A stretch of DNA of 64,000 nt from Nocardioides islandensis (GCF_015352455.1 NZ_JADKPN010000008.1:124001-188000), one strand, 5' to 3'. Positions 53,029-61,882 are shown, numbered from the stretch's first letter. Notes: a model not told the origin generated them from the letters alone. Made by a program: numbers and translations.

Positions 53029-54356
53029 CCGAGCTCCCGCGCAAGGCCGCCGTGCGCACGGCGCGACTGGCGGCGCTCCCGCTCGGGTACGCCGGCCGCA
53101 CGGCGCTGGGGTTCGGCAAGCGGCTCGGCGGCAAGCCGGCCGAGGCGGTGCTGACCGAGGTGCAGCAGCGCACGGCCGAGCAGCTCTTCCGCACGCTCGG
53201 GGAGCTCAAGGGCGGCGCGATGAAGTTCGGCCAGGCCCTGTCGGTGCTGGAGGCCGCGCTGCCCGACGAGCTGGTCGCGCCGTACCGGGAGCACCTGACC
53301 GCGCTCCAGGACTCCGCGCCGGCGATGCCGGCGGCGATGGCCTACGAGGAGATCGAGGACGCCCTGGGCCCCGACTGGCGCGACCTGCTGGTCGAGATGG
53401 ACGAGAAGGCTGCGGCCGCCGCGTCGATCGGCCAGGTGCACCGCGGCCGGTGGCACGACGGTCGCGAGGTCGCCATCAAGGTGCAGTACCCCGGCGCCGC
53501 CCAGGCACTGCTCGGCGACCTGAAGCAGATCGCCCGGGTCGCCAAGGGCGTCGCACCCGTCTTCCCGGGCATCGACATCAAGCCGCTGGTCGAGGAGGTC
53601 CAGGCCCGCGCCGCCGACGAGCTGGACTACCGGCTCGAGGCCGAGGCGCAGGCCGCGTTCGCCGACGCCTTCCGCGGGGACCCCGAGATCGTGGTCCCGG
53701 AGGTGGTGGCCTTCGGCGAGCGGGTGCTCGTGAGCGAGTGGATGGAGTCACCCTCGTCGCTGGCGTCGGTGATCCGCTCGGGTTCCCAGGAGGAGCGTGA
53801 CCACTACGGCGAGCTGCTCGTCCGCTTCCTGTTCGCGGGCCCGGCCCGCACCGGGATGCTGCACGCGGACCCGCACCCCGGGAACTTCCGGATCCTGCCG
53901 ACCGACGACGGCTTGCCCGGCCGCCTCGGCGTGCTCGACTACGGCGCCGTGGCCCGCCTCCCGGAGCGCTCGCTGCCCGCGGCCCTCGGCCGGCTCATGC
54001 GCCTGGTCGCCGACCAGGACCCCGACGCGCTGCTGGAGGGCCTGCGCCGCGAGGGGTTCGTCAAGGAGAACATCCGGGTCGACCCGCAGGACGTCTTCGA
54101 CTACCTGGCACCGTTCGTGGAGCCGACCCGCGTCGAGCGGTTCCGGTTCTCGCGCGAGTGGATGCGCGAGCAGTTCGACCGGGTCAACAACCCGCGCTCC
54201 CCGTCGTACACCGTGACGACGAAGATCAACCTGCCGCCGGCGTACCTGCTGATCCATCGCACCTGGCTCGGCGGCATCGGCCTGCTGAGCCAGCTCGAGG
54301 CGGAGGCGCCGTTCAAGGCCATCCTCGAGGAGTCGCTGCCGGGGTTCGCGCCCTGA
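53025..54356 (+). CDS. ABC1/UbiB (AarF) family atypical kinase
   Basis: A 443-residue UbiB-like protein. GELKGGAMKFGQALS is the KxGQ element, AAAAASIGQVHRGRW the Ala-rich nucleotide loop, EVAIKVQYPG the Lys strand, VSEWMES the hinge, and MLHADPHPGNF the catalytic/metal loop with VLDYGAVA. Members support isoprenoid-lipid metabolism and hydrolyse ATP; direct substrates are unclear. The start GTG 53025 lies in a GTGA overlap with a four-codon upstream ORF. Confidence 0.88.
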   Translation: MTELPRKAAVRTARLAALPLGYAGRTALGFGKRLGGKPAEAVLTEVQQRTAEQLFRTLGELKGGAMKFGQALSVLEAALPDELVAPYREHLTALQDSAPAMPAAMAYEEIEDALGPDWRDLLVEMDEKAAAAASIGQVHRGRWHDGREVAIKVQYPGAAQALLGDLKQIARVAKGVAPVFPGIDIKPLVEEVQARAADELDYRLEAEAQAAFADAFRGDPEIVVPEVVAFGERVLVSEWMESPSSLASVIRSGSQEERDHYGELLVRFLFAGPARTGMLHADPHPGNFRILPTDDGLPGRLGVLDYGAVARLPERSLPAALGRLMRLVADQDPDALLEGLRREGFVKENIRVDPQDVFDYLAPFVEPTRVERFRFSREWMREQFDRVNNPRSPSYTVTTKINLPPAYLLIHRTWLGGIGLLSQLEAEAPFKAILEESLPGFAP

Positions 54357-54360
54357 TCGG

Positions 54361-56400
54361 TCAGCTGCCGACCCAGAACCCGCGCCCGCCGAACCAGTCG
54401 CCGTAGTGGCCGTAGCCGGACAGGCCGGCCGGGCTGCGCGAGCCGAGGTACGAGCCGACCACGGCGGCGCCGAGGTCGTCGAGCTCCGGCGACACGACGC
54501 GGCCGTCGACCCGGCGGGCCATGGAGTCGATGAACCGGGCCAGGCCCGGGTCGTCGCCGAGCCGGAAGAACGTCGTCTGCGCGCCCAGGCGCCCGGCGTT
54601 GTCGAGCTCGCGGACGGCGTAGGCGACGGTCAGCGGGTGGGGCGGGTACTCGAAGTACACCTCGCCCCCCGGCTCGAGGTGTGAGGTCGGCTCGCCGTCG
54701 GTCACGATCAGCAGCACCGGCTGGGCGTTGGGGTGCTTGCGGAAGTGCCGGTTGGCCAGCAGCAGGCCGTGGTGCAGGTTCGTGCCCTTGTCCCACCGGG
54801 CGTCGAGCGCGGTGAGCTGGTCGATGTCCATGCTCTGGGCGTAGCGCCCGAACGTGATCAGCTGCAGGTCGTCGCCGCGGAACCGCGACCGGATCAGCGT
54901 GTGCAGGGCGAGCGCGGTGCGCTTCATCGGCACCCACCGGCCGTCCATGGCCATCGAGAACGACGTGTCGACGAGCAGTGCGACCGCGGCCTGCGTGCGC
55001 GCCTCGGTCTCGGTCACCTCGACGTCGTCGATGTGGAGGCGTACGCCGGTCCGCGGGTCGCCGCCGTCGGCGACGACGCGCTGCACGGCGTTGGTGACGG
55101 TGCGCGTGACGTCCCACGGCTCGGTGTCGCCGAACTCCCAGGCACGCGTGGCCCCGGAGCGCTCGCCGGCGGCTCCCGACTGCCGCAGGTCTCTCTGGCC
55201 CTGGCGGCCGGACATGCGGCTGGCCACGTCGCGCAGGAGTGCCCGTCCGAGCTGGCGCATGGCCTTTGGCGAGAGCTTGAGCTGGCCGTCGCTGCTGCGC
55301 TTGAGGTACCCGCTGTCGCGGAGCGCCTGCTCGAGCCGCTGGAGGGTGCGCGCGTCGACGGCGGCCTCGGGACCGAGCTGACGGGCGAGCTTGTCGAGGT
55401 CCAGGTCGTCCATCCGGGCGCCGTCGTAGGTCTGCGACAGCTGGTCGGCGAGCTCGTCGAGGTCGGCGATGTCCTGGAGCACGCCGGTGCCGTCGCCGAG
55501 GCCGAGGCCCTGCTCGCCGTCGAAGCGCTCGGAGCCCGACCAGTCCTCGCCCGGCCGCAGCGCCTGGAGGTTCGCGTCGAGCTGGACGAGCTGCTCCATG
55601 AGCGCGGGTGAGCCGAACGCCTGCTGCGAGAGCGCCATCAGCTCCTGTCGCTGCTCGCGCGACATGGAGTTGAGCATCCGCTGGGCGGCGGCCGCCCGTT
55701 GGGCGAGGGCGTCGATGAGCTCGTCGACGTTCTGGGGGTTCTCCGGGAAGAAGTCCCCGTGCTTGGCCATGAACTCGTCGAAGTCCTCCTGGGAGTCCTC
55801 GCCGCGGCCGTGCTTGTCGAGCAGCTCGTTGAGGTCGGTGAGCATCTCGTTGATGGCTTCACGGTCCTCGTCGGTGGCGTTCTCGAGGGCCTGCTTCATG
55901 CCGGCGAACCGCTGGTCGAGCATCTCCCGGCCCAGCAGGTCCTTGATCCGCTCGTAGTCCTCGCGGGCCTCGCGGCTCTGCCAGTCGTAGTCGCTGAGCT
56001 CGCTGACCGCTGCCGCCGTCGACTGCGGCAGGTTGTCGAGCTGCATCTCGCGGAACGCCCGGTCGGCGTCGTCCATCTCGACGTCGCGGGCCAGCTGCCC
56101 GCGCTCGCTCATGACCGCGTGATCCAGCAGCTCGCGGATCTCCTGCAGCGTGCCGTCCATGTTGTGCTGGGACAGCAGCTCGCGGCGCTTCTCCGCGACC
56201 CGGCGCGCCAGGTCGTCGAGGCCCTCGCGGTCCCGGCCGCCGCGCCGCAGGAACTCCCGCATCGCGCGCTCGGGGCTGTACCCCGCCATCACGTCCTCGC
56301 CGATCGAGTCCAGCGCCTCGGCCAGGTCGACGGGAGGAGCGAGCGGGTCGCCGCCGCCGTACGGCGTGTACCGGTGCCTACCCGTAGACCGTCTCGCCAC
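54361..56400 (-). CDS. Large VWA-domain protein partnered with an AAA+ ATPase
   Basis: A 679-residue protein. The N-terminal two thirds are helical and acidic, rich in Asp/Glu/Gln/Arg, with likely coiled coils (about residues 60-330). The C-terminal VWA domain (about 465-640) has a MIDAS: LLVDTSFSMAMDG, the Thr in KGTNLHHG, and IVTDGEP. This is the BchD/CoxE/RavA-ViaA type layout in which a VWA adaptor passes AAA+ work to a target. It overlaps the AAA+ gene by 23 bp. Confidence 0.85.
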   Translation of the reverse strand: MARRSTGRHRYTPYGGGDPLAPPVDLAEALDSIGEDVMAGYSPERAMREFLRRGGRDREGLDDLARRVAEKRRELLSQHNMDGTLQEIRELLDHAVMSERGQLARDVEMDDADRAFREMQLDNLPQSTAAAVSELSDYDWQSREAREDYERIKDLLGREMLDQRFAGMKQALENATDEDREAINEMLTDLNELLDKHGRGEDSQEDFDEFMAKHGDFFPENPQNVDELIDALAQRAAAAQRMLNSMSREQRQELMALSQQAFGSPALMEQLVQLDANLQALRPGEDWSGSERFDGEQGLGLGDGTGVLQDIADLDELADQLSQTYDGARMDDLDLDKLARQLGPEAAVDARTLQRLEQALRDSGYLKRSSDGQLKLSPKAMRQLGRALLRDVASRMSGRQGQRDLRQSGAAGERSGATRAWEFGDTEPWDVTRTVTNAVQRVVADGGDPRTGVRLHIDDVEVTETEARTQAAVALLVDTSFSMAMDGRWVPMKRTALALHTLIRSRFRGDDLQLITFGRYAQSMDIDQLTALDARWDKGTNLHHGLLLANRHFRKHPNAQPVLLIVTDGEPTSHLEPGGEVYFEYPPHPLTVAYAVRELDNAGRLGAQTTFFRLGDDPGLARFIDSMARRVDGRVVSPELDDLGAAVVGSYLGSRSPAGLSGYGHYGDWFGGRGFWVGS

Positions 56401-57766
56401 CGCCGGTCTCCTTGCTGATCTTGCGGGCCAGGTACAGGCCCTCGAGCGCGAGCTCGATGGCGCCGGCCCGCTGGCCGTCGTTGGTGGCGCCCAGGCGGTC
56501 GCACACCTCGTCGTACAGCTCCGACTCGCCCAGCACGGGGAGGCCGGTGAGGAAGTCGCGCGCGGTGACCTGCTCGCCGGTCGTCACCATCTGGCCGGCC
56601 TCGATGCGGTCCACCAGGAGGCTGAAGTCGAGGCCGCGGAAGTGCTGGCGCACGGTCTCGGCGGTCGCGGAGCGGAGGAGGTGGGTGAGGATCTCGTCCT
56701 CGCGGCCCTCCTCGCCGGTCTCGAACTCGACCTTGCCGCGCAACGTGTCGACGGCGGCCTCGAGGTCGACCAGCCGGGCGACCGGCTCGTCCTCGCCCTG
56801 GAGCGTGGCGCGGTGCAGCGCGGCCGCGGCGACCGTCTCGGCGGCCGCGATCGAGAAGCGCGCACTCACGCCGCTGCGCTGGTCGACCGAGCTCGAGTCG
56901 CGCAGCTGCCGGGTGAAGCGGGCCATGATCTCGACGAGGTGGTCAGGCACGTCGGCCAGCAGGTGCGCCTCCTGGCGGATCACCGCGATCTCGTCCTCGA
57001 GCGCGACCGGGTAGTGCGTGCGGATCTCCGCGCCGAAGCGGTCCTTGAGCGGGGTGATGATCCGGCCGCGGTTGGTGTAGTCCTCGGGGTTCGCGCTGGC
57101 GACGAGGAAGACGTCGAGGGGCAGGCGCAGGACGTACCCGCGGATCTGGATGTCGCGCTCCTCCATCACGTTGAGCAGCGCGACCTGGATCCGCTCGGCG
57201 AGGTCGGGCAGCTCGTTGATCGCCACGATCCCGCGGTGGCTGCGAGGCACGAGCCCGAAGTGGATGGTCTCGGGGTCGCCGAGCCGACGGCCCTCCGCGA
57301 CCTTCATCGGGTCCACGTCCCCGATGAGGTCACCGACGCTCGTGTCGGGCGTCGCCAGCTTCTCGGCGTACCGCTCGTAGCGGTGCCGCCAGTCGACCGG
57401 CAGCCGGTCGCCCATCTCGAGCGCGCGGCGCCGCGACTCCGGGGTGATCGGGTCGTACGGGTGCTCGCCGAGCTCGCTGCCCGCGATCACCGGCGTCCAC
57501 TCGTCGAGCAGGCCGACGAGCGTGCGCAGCAGGCGTGTCTTGCCCTGGCCGCGCTCCCCGAGCAGCACCATGTCGTGGCCCGCCAGCAGCGCGCGCTCGA
57601 GCTGGGGGATCACCGTGTCGTCGAAGCCGTGCAGTCCCGGCCACGGGTCCTCGCCCTCGCGCAGCATGGTCAGCAGGTTCGCGCGGATCTCCTCGCGCAG
57701 GCTCTGCTGGACGTGCCCGCTCGCGCGGAGCTCACCGACGGTGGTGGCGGATGGTGCCTGGGTCAC
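56378..57766 (-). CDS. MoxR/magnesium-chelatase-like AAA+ ATPase
   Basis: A 462-residue AAA+ protein. Walker A is LLGERGQGKTRLL (about residues 77-89), Walker B GIVAINELPDLA, sensor 1 VFLVASANPEDYTNRGRI, and the arginine region PLKDRFGAEIRTHYP. The sequence groups with ChlI/BchI-type ATPases, but no tetrapyrrole genes are present. GTG 57766 follows TAGCGT (57774-57779 minus) by 7 nt; the conserved region starts soon after. It forms an overlapping operon with the VWA gene, its probable adaptor. Confidence 0.87.
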   Translation of the reverse strand: MTQAPSATTVGELRASGHVQQSLREEIRANLLTMLREGEDPWPGLHGFDDTVIPQLERALLAGHDMVLLGERGQGKTRLLRTLVGLLDEWTPVIAGSELGEHPYDPITPESRRRALEMGDRLPVDWRHRYERYAEKLATPDTSVGDLIGDVDPMKVAEGRRLGDPETIHFGLVPRSHRGIVAINELPDLAERIQVALLNVMEERDIQIRGYVLRLPLDVFLVASANPEDYTNRGRIITPLKDRFGAEIRTHYPVALEDEIAVIRQEAHLLADVPDHLVEIMARFTRQLRDSSSVDQRSGVSARFSIAAAETVAAAALHRATLQGEDEPVARLVDLEAAVDTLRGKVEFETGEEGREDEILTHLLRSATAETVRQHFRGLDFSLLVDRIEAGQMVTTGEQVTARDFLTGLPVLGESELYDEVCDRLGATNDGQRAGAIELALEGLYLARKISKETGGGETVYG

Positions 57767-57840
57767 CCTGAACACGCTAGACCCGCCCGCCAAGAACCGG
57801 AGGGGGTGTCCGTTCCACTCCTGCGGCTAGCGTGCCCGTC

Positions 57841-58206
57841 GTGAGCCTGCCCGAGCCCTGTCCGTGCGGCTCCGGCACGGCGTACGACGCGTGCTGCGGT
57901 CCGCTGCACGTCGGCGCGCGCCAGGCCGAGACGCCGGAGGAGCTGATGCGGTCGCGCTACTCGGCGTACGCGCTCGGCGAGCTCGACCACGTCTTCCGCA
58001 CCTGGCACCCGCGCACCCGTCCCGACACCGTGTCGCCCCGGCCGGAGCTGACCTGGACCGGCCTCGAGGTGCACCGGGCCGAGGACGACGTGGTGGAGTT
58101 CACCGCGCACTTCCGCACCGCCGACGGACCCGGCGTGCACCACGAGGTGAGCCTGTTCGAGCGGCGCGGCGGCCGCTGGGTGTACGTCGAGGCGGTGTCC
58201 CGATGA
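57841..58206 (+). CDS. YchJ-like SEC-C motif protein (UPF0225)
   Basis: A 121-residue protein. The N-terminal SEC-C zinc motif PCPCGSGTAYDACCGPLH is followed by the NTF2-like YchJ domain: TPEELMRSRYSAYALGELDHVFRTWHP and FTAHFRT. Function unknown. GTG 57841 follows TAGCGT (57828-57833) by 7 nt. Confidence 0.88.
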   Translation: MSLPEPCPCGSGTAYDACCGPLHVGARQAETPEELMRSRYSAYALGELDHVFRTWHPRTRPDTVSPRPELTWTGLEVHRAEDDVVEFTAHFRTADGPGVHHEVSLFERRGGRWVYVEAVSR

Positions 58207-58227
58207 GCCGCCCCTAGGGTGGGGGTG

Positions 58228-59004
58228 ATGGAGACCGACGAGGTGCTGACCCTCCTGCGGGAGGTGGCCGAGGAGGTCATCAACCCCAGGTTCCGCAGCC
58301 TCAGCTCCCACGAGATCGCCGAGAAGAACCCCGGCGACCTCGTCACGGTGGCCGACCGTGAGGCGGAGGTCCTCATCACCGCGGCCCTCCAGGCGGCGTA
58401 CCCGGGCGTCGTCGTCCTCGGCGAGGAGGCGTACGCCGTCGACCAGTCGCTCAGGGACCGGTTCGACGCCGCCGACCACGCGTTCACCGTCGACCCGGTC
58501 GACGGGACCAAGAACTTCGTCAAGGGGTCCAAGGACCACGCCGTGATGGCCTCCGAGGTCCGTGGCGGCGAGGTCGGGCGGGCGTGGATCTGGCAGCCGC
58601 AGCACGAGACGGCGTACGTCGCCGAGCGGGGCGCGGGGGCGTTCCGCAACGGCAAGCGGCTCATCCGGCCGCCTGTCGGCGAGCAGCTGCGCGGGGTCAC
58701 CTCGAAACGGCGCTGGATCGGCCGCGCGCTGGGGGCCCTGCGTGCGCTGGAGCTGACGTGGGTCTGTTGCGGGATCGACTACCCCAAGATCGTCGAGGGC
58801 GAGGCGGACTACGGGATCTACGCGGGCACCAAGCCGTGGGACCACGCCCCGGGCTCGTTGCTGCTCGCCGAGGCCGGCGGGTTCCTCGGCACCTTCGACG
58901 GGCAGGCCTACCAGCCGCAGGTACGGGTCAGGGGCGGGCTGGTCAGCGCCGCCGACAGGGCCACGTACGACTTGGTCCAGGGCCTGATCCCGGACCTCTC
59001 CTGA
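58228..59004 (+). CDS. Inositol monophosphatase-family phosphatase
   Basis: A 258-residue metal-dependent sugar/nucleotide phosphatase. Metal motifs are VVLGEEAYA, TVDPVDGTKNFVKG, and KPWDHAPGSLLLAEAGGFLG. Candidates are inositol-1-phosphatase (mycothiol and phosphatidylinositol supply), histidinol phosphatase or PAP phosphatase; the sequence alone does not decide. ATG 58228 follows TAGGGT (58215-58220) by 7 nt; GTG 58219 lies inside that hexamer. Confidence 0.87.
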   Translation: METDEVLTLLREVAEEVINPRFRSLSSHEIAEKNPGDLVTVADREAEVLITAALQAAYPGVVVLGEEAYAVDQSLRDRFDAADHAFTVDPVDGTKNFVKGSKDHAVMASEVRGGEVGRAWIWQPQHETAYVAERGAGAFRNGKRLIRPPVGEQLRGVTSKRRWIGRALGALRALELTWVCCGIDYPKIVEGEADYGIYAGTKPWDHAPGSLLLAEAGGFLGTFDGQAYQPQVRVRGGLVSAADRATYDLVQGLIPDLS

Positions 59005-59010
59005 CGTCGT

Positions 59011-59478
59011 TCAGGCCCCGGCGACCTTCGTGACCCAGATGTTGCCGAAGCGGTCCGGCTCGAGGCGCACGCGGTCCTCCCGGCGTCCGGCCGCGGCGGC
59101 GAGCCAGACGATCGCCCACAGGCCCGAGGTCAGGATCGTCAGGATCGCGTGCAGTCCGTGGGACACGCGGCGGCGGTAGCCGATGATCGCGCCGCTCGGG
59201 CCCTGGAACACGACGTGCGCACCGTAAGTCGCGACCTGGTCCTCGACCGCGAAGGCCAGCGCGCGTTGCTGGCGCTCGTCGCTGACGGCGTCCTCGTCGC
59301 TGTACCTGGCCGGGTTCTTCAGCCGCTCCGGTTGCACGGACGCCAACGCCCGGATCCAGCGCCGGCCGTTCCAGCGCCGCCACTCCTCGCCGTTCCAGCG
59401 CAGGTCGCCCATGCGCGGCGGAGCCTCGCGGCGGATGAGACCGCCCCGCGCGCTGTCGACCTCCCGCGTCGGCTCCAC
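59011..59478 (-). CDS. Hypothetical W-rich membrane protein
   Basis: A 155-residue protein. Residues about 24-42 (GDLRWNGEEWRRWNGRRW) resemble the tryptophan-rich DUF2510-like motif of actinobacteria. A single hydrophobic segment lies near residues 115-132 (AILTILTSGLWAIVWLAAAAG), followed by a short basic C-terminal domain. Function unknown. GTG 59478 follows CATACT (59485-59490 minus) by 6 nt. Confidence 0.65.
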   Translation of the reverse strand: MEPTREVDSARGGLIRREAPPRMGDLRWNGEEWRRWNGRRWIRALASVQPERLKNPARYSDEDAVSDERQQRALAFAVEDQVATYGAHVVFQGPSGAIIGYRRRVSHGLHAILTILTSGLWAIVWLAAAAGRREDRVRLEPDRFGNIWVTKVAGA

Positions 59479-59504
59479 GACTCGAGTATGACCCTCAGCG
59501 CGGC

Positions 59505-60716
59505 TCACGTCCTGCGGTGGAAGGTGGTGGATCCGTTGGGATGGTGGTGGGTCTGCCAGGCGGGGTCGTGGGCGCGGTGGTGGTGGAAGGGGCAGAGGAG
59601 CTTGCCGTCGGCGAGGTCGGTTCTGCCGCCTTTGGTCCAGGGTTGTCGGAAGTGGTGGGCCTCGGTCCAGGCGGCGGGGATGGTGCAGCCGTCGGCGGTG
59701 CACTGGCGGTCGCGGAGGGCCATGGCCTTGCGCTGTGGGCCGGTGAAGAGGCGTTTGCTGCGGCCGAGGTCGAGGATCTCGCCCTTCCCGCCGAGGACGA
59801 CGGGGATGATGCCGGCCTGGCAGGCCAGGCGTCGGGTCTGTTCGGCGGTGAGCCGGTCCCCGGTGGAGGTCTCCGCGAACCCGGCGCCGGCCCGGAGGGT
59901 CTCGAGGTCGATCATCACCATCACGCTGGTGGCGGTCCCGCCGTGCTTCGGGAGCCGGTTGGCGGGGAGGTTCTCCAGCAGCGCACAGAACGCCTCCCCG
60001 CGACGCCGCGGTGCGGGCAGCTGCTCGACGTCATCCCCGAGGGGTCCGCGGCGGGGTGAGGTGTAGGACTCCAGGTAGGTCCGTAGCCGGTTCAGCACGG
60101 GCATGGGCATCCGGGCGTGGAGGTCTCCCGAACCGTCGCCGCGGTCGCGGAAGGTGACCCGGGTGACGGCGCGGGCGCGGCGGTCCTCGGCCAGGAGCCG
60201 CTGGTACTCCGCGTCATCGGCGTCCTCGGGGGCAATGACCTCCAGCAGCCTGGCCCCGAGCCGTCGCAGCTCCGGGGGTCCGAAGTGGGCGGCCTCTCCG
60301 ATCAGGTAGGCCTCGCCCTTGTCCCGGAGCTCGGGGTCCAGGTTCTTCGGCAGCCGCTCCAGGGCGTCGACGATCTCCCGGGCCTGGGCCACGTTGACCG
60401 CACCCTCACCCATCGCGGCCGTGATCGCCCCACCACCGATGCGGGCGAGCTTCTCGCGGACCCGGACCTGCCCGATCCCGTCGCGGGTCTCGGCCGCGAG
60501 CCAGTGCGCAGTGGACCGGGCCCCGGTCTCGACCGCGATGTCCTCCGCGGTCGCGAGGATCCGGATCCGTTCGGCCTCGACCCGGGCCACGATCCGCGAC
60601 AACCGGACCAGGGCGTCCTTCTTCTCCCCGGTGCTGCGGTAGTCCGGAGCGATCGTGGCGAGGTCGTCCAGCGCGCGCTCGACCGCATCGAGCGGGGCGG
60701 CGTACGTGCTGGACAT
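59505..60716 (-). CDS. HNH endonuclease of the DUF222 / 13E12 repeat family
   Basis: A 403-residue protein. The DUF222 region (residues about 1-290) is helical, and the C-terminal HNH site reads DRQCTADGCTIPAAWTEAHH, then GGRTDLADGKLLCPFHHHRAH. Such genes are multi-copy and often hypervariable in actinobacteria (REP13E12 of mycobacteria). Whether it acts as a homing-type nuclease is unproven. Immediately upstream is a 461-bp gene-free region with a tandem REP array. Confidence 0.88.
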   Translation of the reverse strand: MSSTYAAPLDAVERALDDLATIAPDYRSTGEKKDALVRLSRIVARVEAERIRILATAEDIAVETGARSTAHWLAAETRDGIGQVRVREKLARIGGGAITAAMGEGAVNVAQAREIVDALERLPKNLDPELRDKGEAYLIGEAAHFGPPELRRLGARLLEVIAPEDADDAEYQRLLAEDRRARAVTRVTFRDRGDGSGDLHARMPMPVLNRLRTYLESYTSPRRGPLGDDVEQLPAPRRRGEAFCALLENLPANRLPKHGGTATSVMVMIDLETLRAGAGFAETSTGDRLTAEQTRRLACQAGIIPVVLGGKGEILDLGRSKRLFTGPQRKAMALRDRQCTADGCTIPAAWTEAHHFRQPWTKGGRTDLADGKLLCPFHHHRAHDPAWQTHHHPNGSTTFHRRT

Positions 60717-60970
60717 GTGTCAATCCAAGCATCGACCACCGACACTCCAACTCGCCAGAAACCCTTTGTCCACAAGGGATTCCGGGAATCTGGCCAACGA
60801 TTTTGGGGAGGCTGTTCCGGGCGGCGACCACAGCGGTCGACCACCCACGGACCTGCCGGCGGGCACGGTCTTCAGCTGGCCACCGCAACCACCTCCGGCG
60901 ACCAGCCACCCCTGTTCGTTCTTCTTCGACCGCAACCAGCCGGCGGCCCGCAGGCCGAAGCCGGGGTCGC
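60717..60970. other. Gene-free region upstream of the HNH gene
   Basis: No credible CDS on either strand. Contains the dyad CCCTTTGTCCACAAGGG (about 60763-60779) with a central TTGTCCACAA palindrome. It probably includes the HNH gene promoter; composition is slightly less GC-biased than neighbours. Confidence 0.45.
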
Positions 60971-61135
60971 GGGGTCTCGTGACGGGACTTCGTCCCTCCT
61001 CGACCAGCGTTGGACTTCGTCCCTCCTCGACCAGCGTTGGACTTCGTCCCTCCTCGACCAGCGTTGGACTTCGTCCCTCCTCGACCAGCGGAGCGACGCT
61101 CTCCTCGACCAGCGGAGCGACACTCCTCGGCCCAC
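60971..61135 (+). repeat. Tandem REP array
   Basis: One full element (60971-61009; GGGGTCTCGTGACGGGACTT start, CTCCTCGACCAGCG end) is followed by three exact 27-bp units (61010-61036, 61037-61063, 61064-61090; TTGGACTTCGTCCC plus CTCCTCGACCAGC and G) and two shortened units (61091-61114, 61115-61135). Confidence 0.95.
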
Positions 61136-61139
61136 GGGC

Positions 61140-61170
61140 TTGATCTCAAGTGGACTTGAGGTTGCACCCT
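61140..61170 (+). promoter_or_regulatory. MerR/SoxR-type promoter of the SDR-QueA operon
   Basis: -35 TTGATC (61140-61145), a 19-bp spacer, -10 CACCCT (61165-61170). The long spacer contains the dyad CTCAAGT-GG-ACTTGAG (61145-61160), whose arms are the SoxR box arms (CTCAAGT/ACTTGAG). Over-long spacers with a central dyad are diagnostic of MerR-family activation. ATG 61178 is 7 nt downstream. Confidence 0.72.
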
Positions 61171-61177
61171 CGATGAC

Positions 61178-61882
61178 ATGACACGTACTGACCGACCTCT
61201 GGCCCTGATCACCGGCGGGTCCGCGGGACTGGGGCGCGCTCTGGTGCACGCGCTGCACGACCGTGGCTGGACCGTCGTCACCGACGCGCGCGACGCCGCC
61301 AGGTTGGCCGAGGCGACCCGGGACCTCGATGCCGTCGCGGCGATCCCGGGCGACATCGCCGACCCCGGCCACCGCGCCGAGCTGGTGAAGGCGGTGGGCG
61401 GCCAGGGCCTCGACCTGCTGGTGCACAACGCCAGCACGCTCGGACCGACGCCCATGCCCGCGCTGAAGGACCTGGAGACCGAGAGCCTGGCCGCGATCTG
61501 GGAGACCAACGCGGGTGCCCCCCACGCCCTCACGCGAGCCCTCGTCCACGACCTCCAGCGCAACGACGGCATCCTGCTCAGCCTCTCCTCGGACGCGGCG
61601 GTCCAGCACTACGGGGGCTGGGGCGGCTACGGCGCGTCCAAGGCGGCGCTCGACCACCTGACGCTCACGTTCGGGGAGGAGACCGGCGTGACGGCGTACG
61701 TCGTCGACCCCGGCGACATGAACACCCAGATGCACCGCGACGCCGAGCCCGGCGAGGACCTGAGCCACCTGCCGAGCCCGGAGAGCGTCGTACCCCACCT
61801 GCTCGCCCTGGTCGACCGGCGACCACGCAGCGGCCGCTACCGCGCCGCCGACATCCCGACCCTGACGGGAGTGCCCGCATGA
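61178..61882 (+). CDS. Short-chain dehydrogenase/reductase
   Basis: A 234-residue classical SDR. The cofactor loop is LITGGSAGLGRALVHAL, then VTDARDAARLAE (Asp/Arg region), LLVHNASTLGP, and the catalytic Tyr-x-x-x-Lys in GGYGASKAALDHLTL with Ser upstream in LLSLSSDA. Substrate unknown. It starts 7 nt from the -10 of a MerR-type promoter and overlaps the QueA-like gene by 4 bp (ATGA). Confidence 0.88.
   Translation: MTRTDRPLALITGGSAGLGRALVHALHDRGWTVVTDARDAARLAEATRDLDAVAAIPGDIADPGHRAELVKAVGGQGLDLLVHNASTLGPTPMPALKDLETESLAAIWETNAGAPHALTRALVHDLQRNDGILLSLSSDAAVQHYGGWGGYGASKAALDHLTLTFGEETGVTAYVVDPGDMNTQMHRDAEPGEDLSHLPSPESVVPHLLALVDRRPRSGRYRAADIPTLTGVPA

Noticed and set aside
60971..61135. Possible CRISPR or minisatellite gene coding for LDQRWTSSL repeats
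   Set aside because: The 27-bp units carry the core of a dispersed palindrome found elsewhere in the window; the repeated peptide is a by-product of a length divisible by three.
59505..61135. Mobile element or integrated island around the HNH gene
   Set aside because: No integrase, transposase, attachment-site duplication or tRNA was found; the HNH/DUF222 family is a common chromosomal repeat family in actinobacteria.
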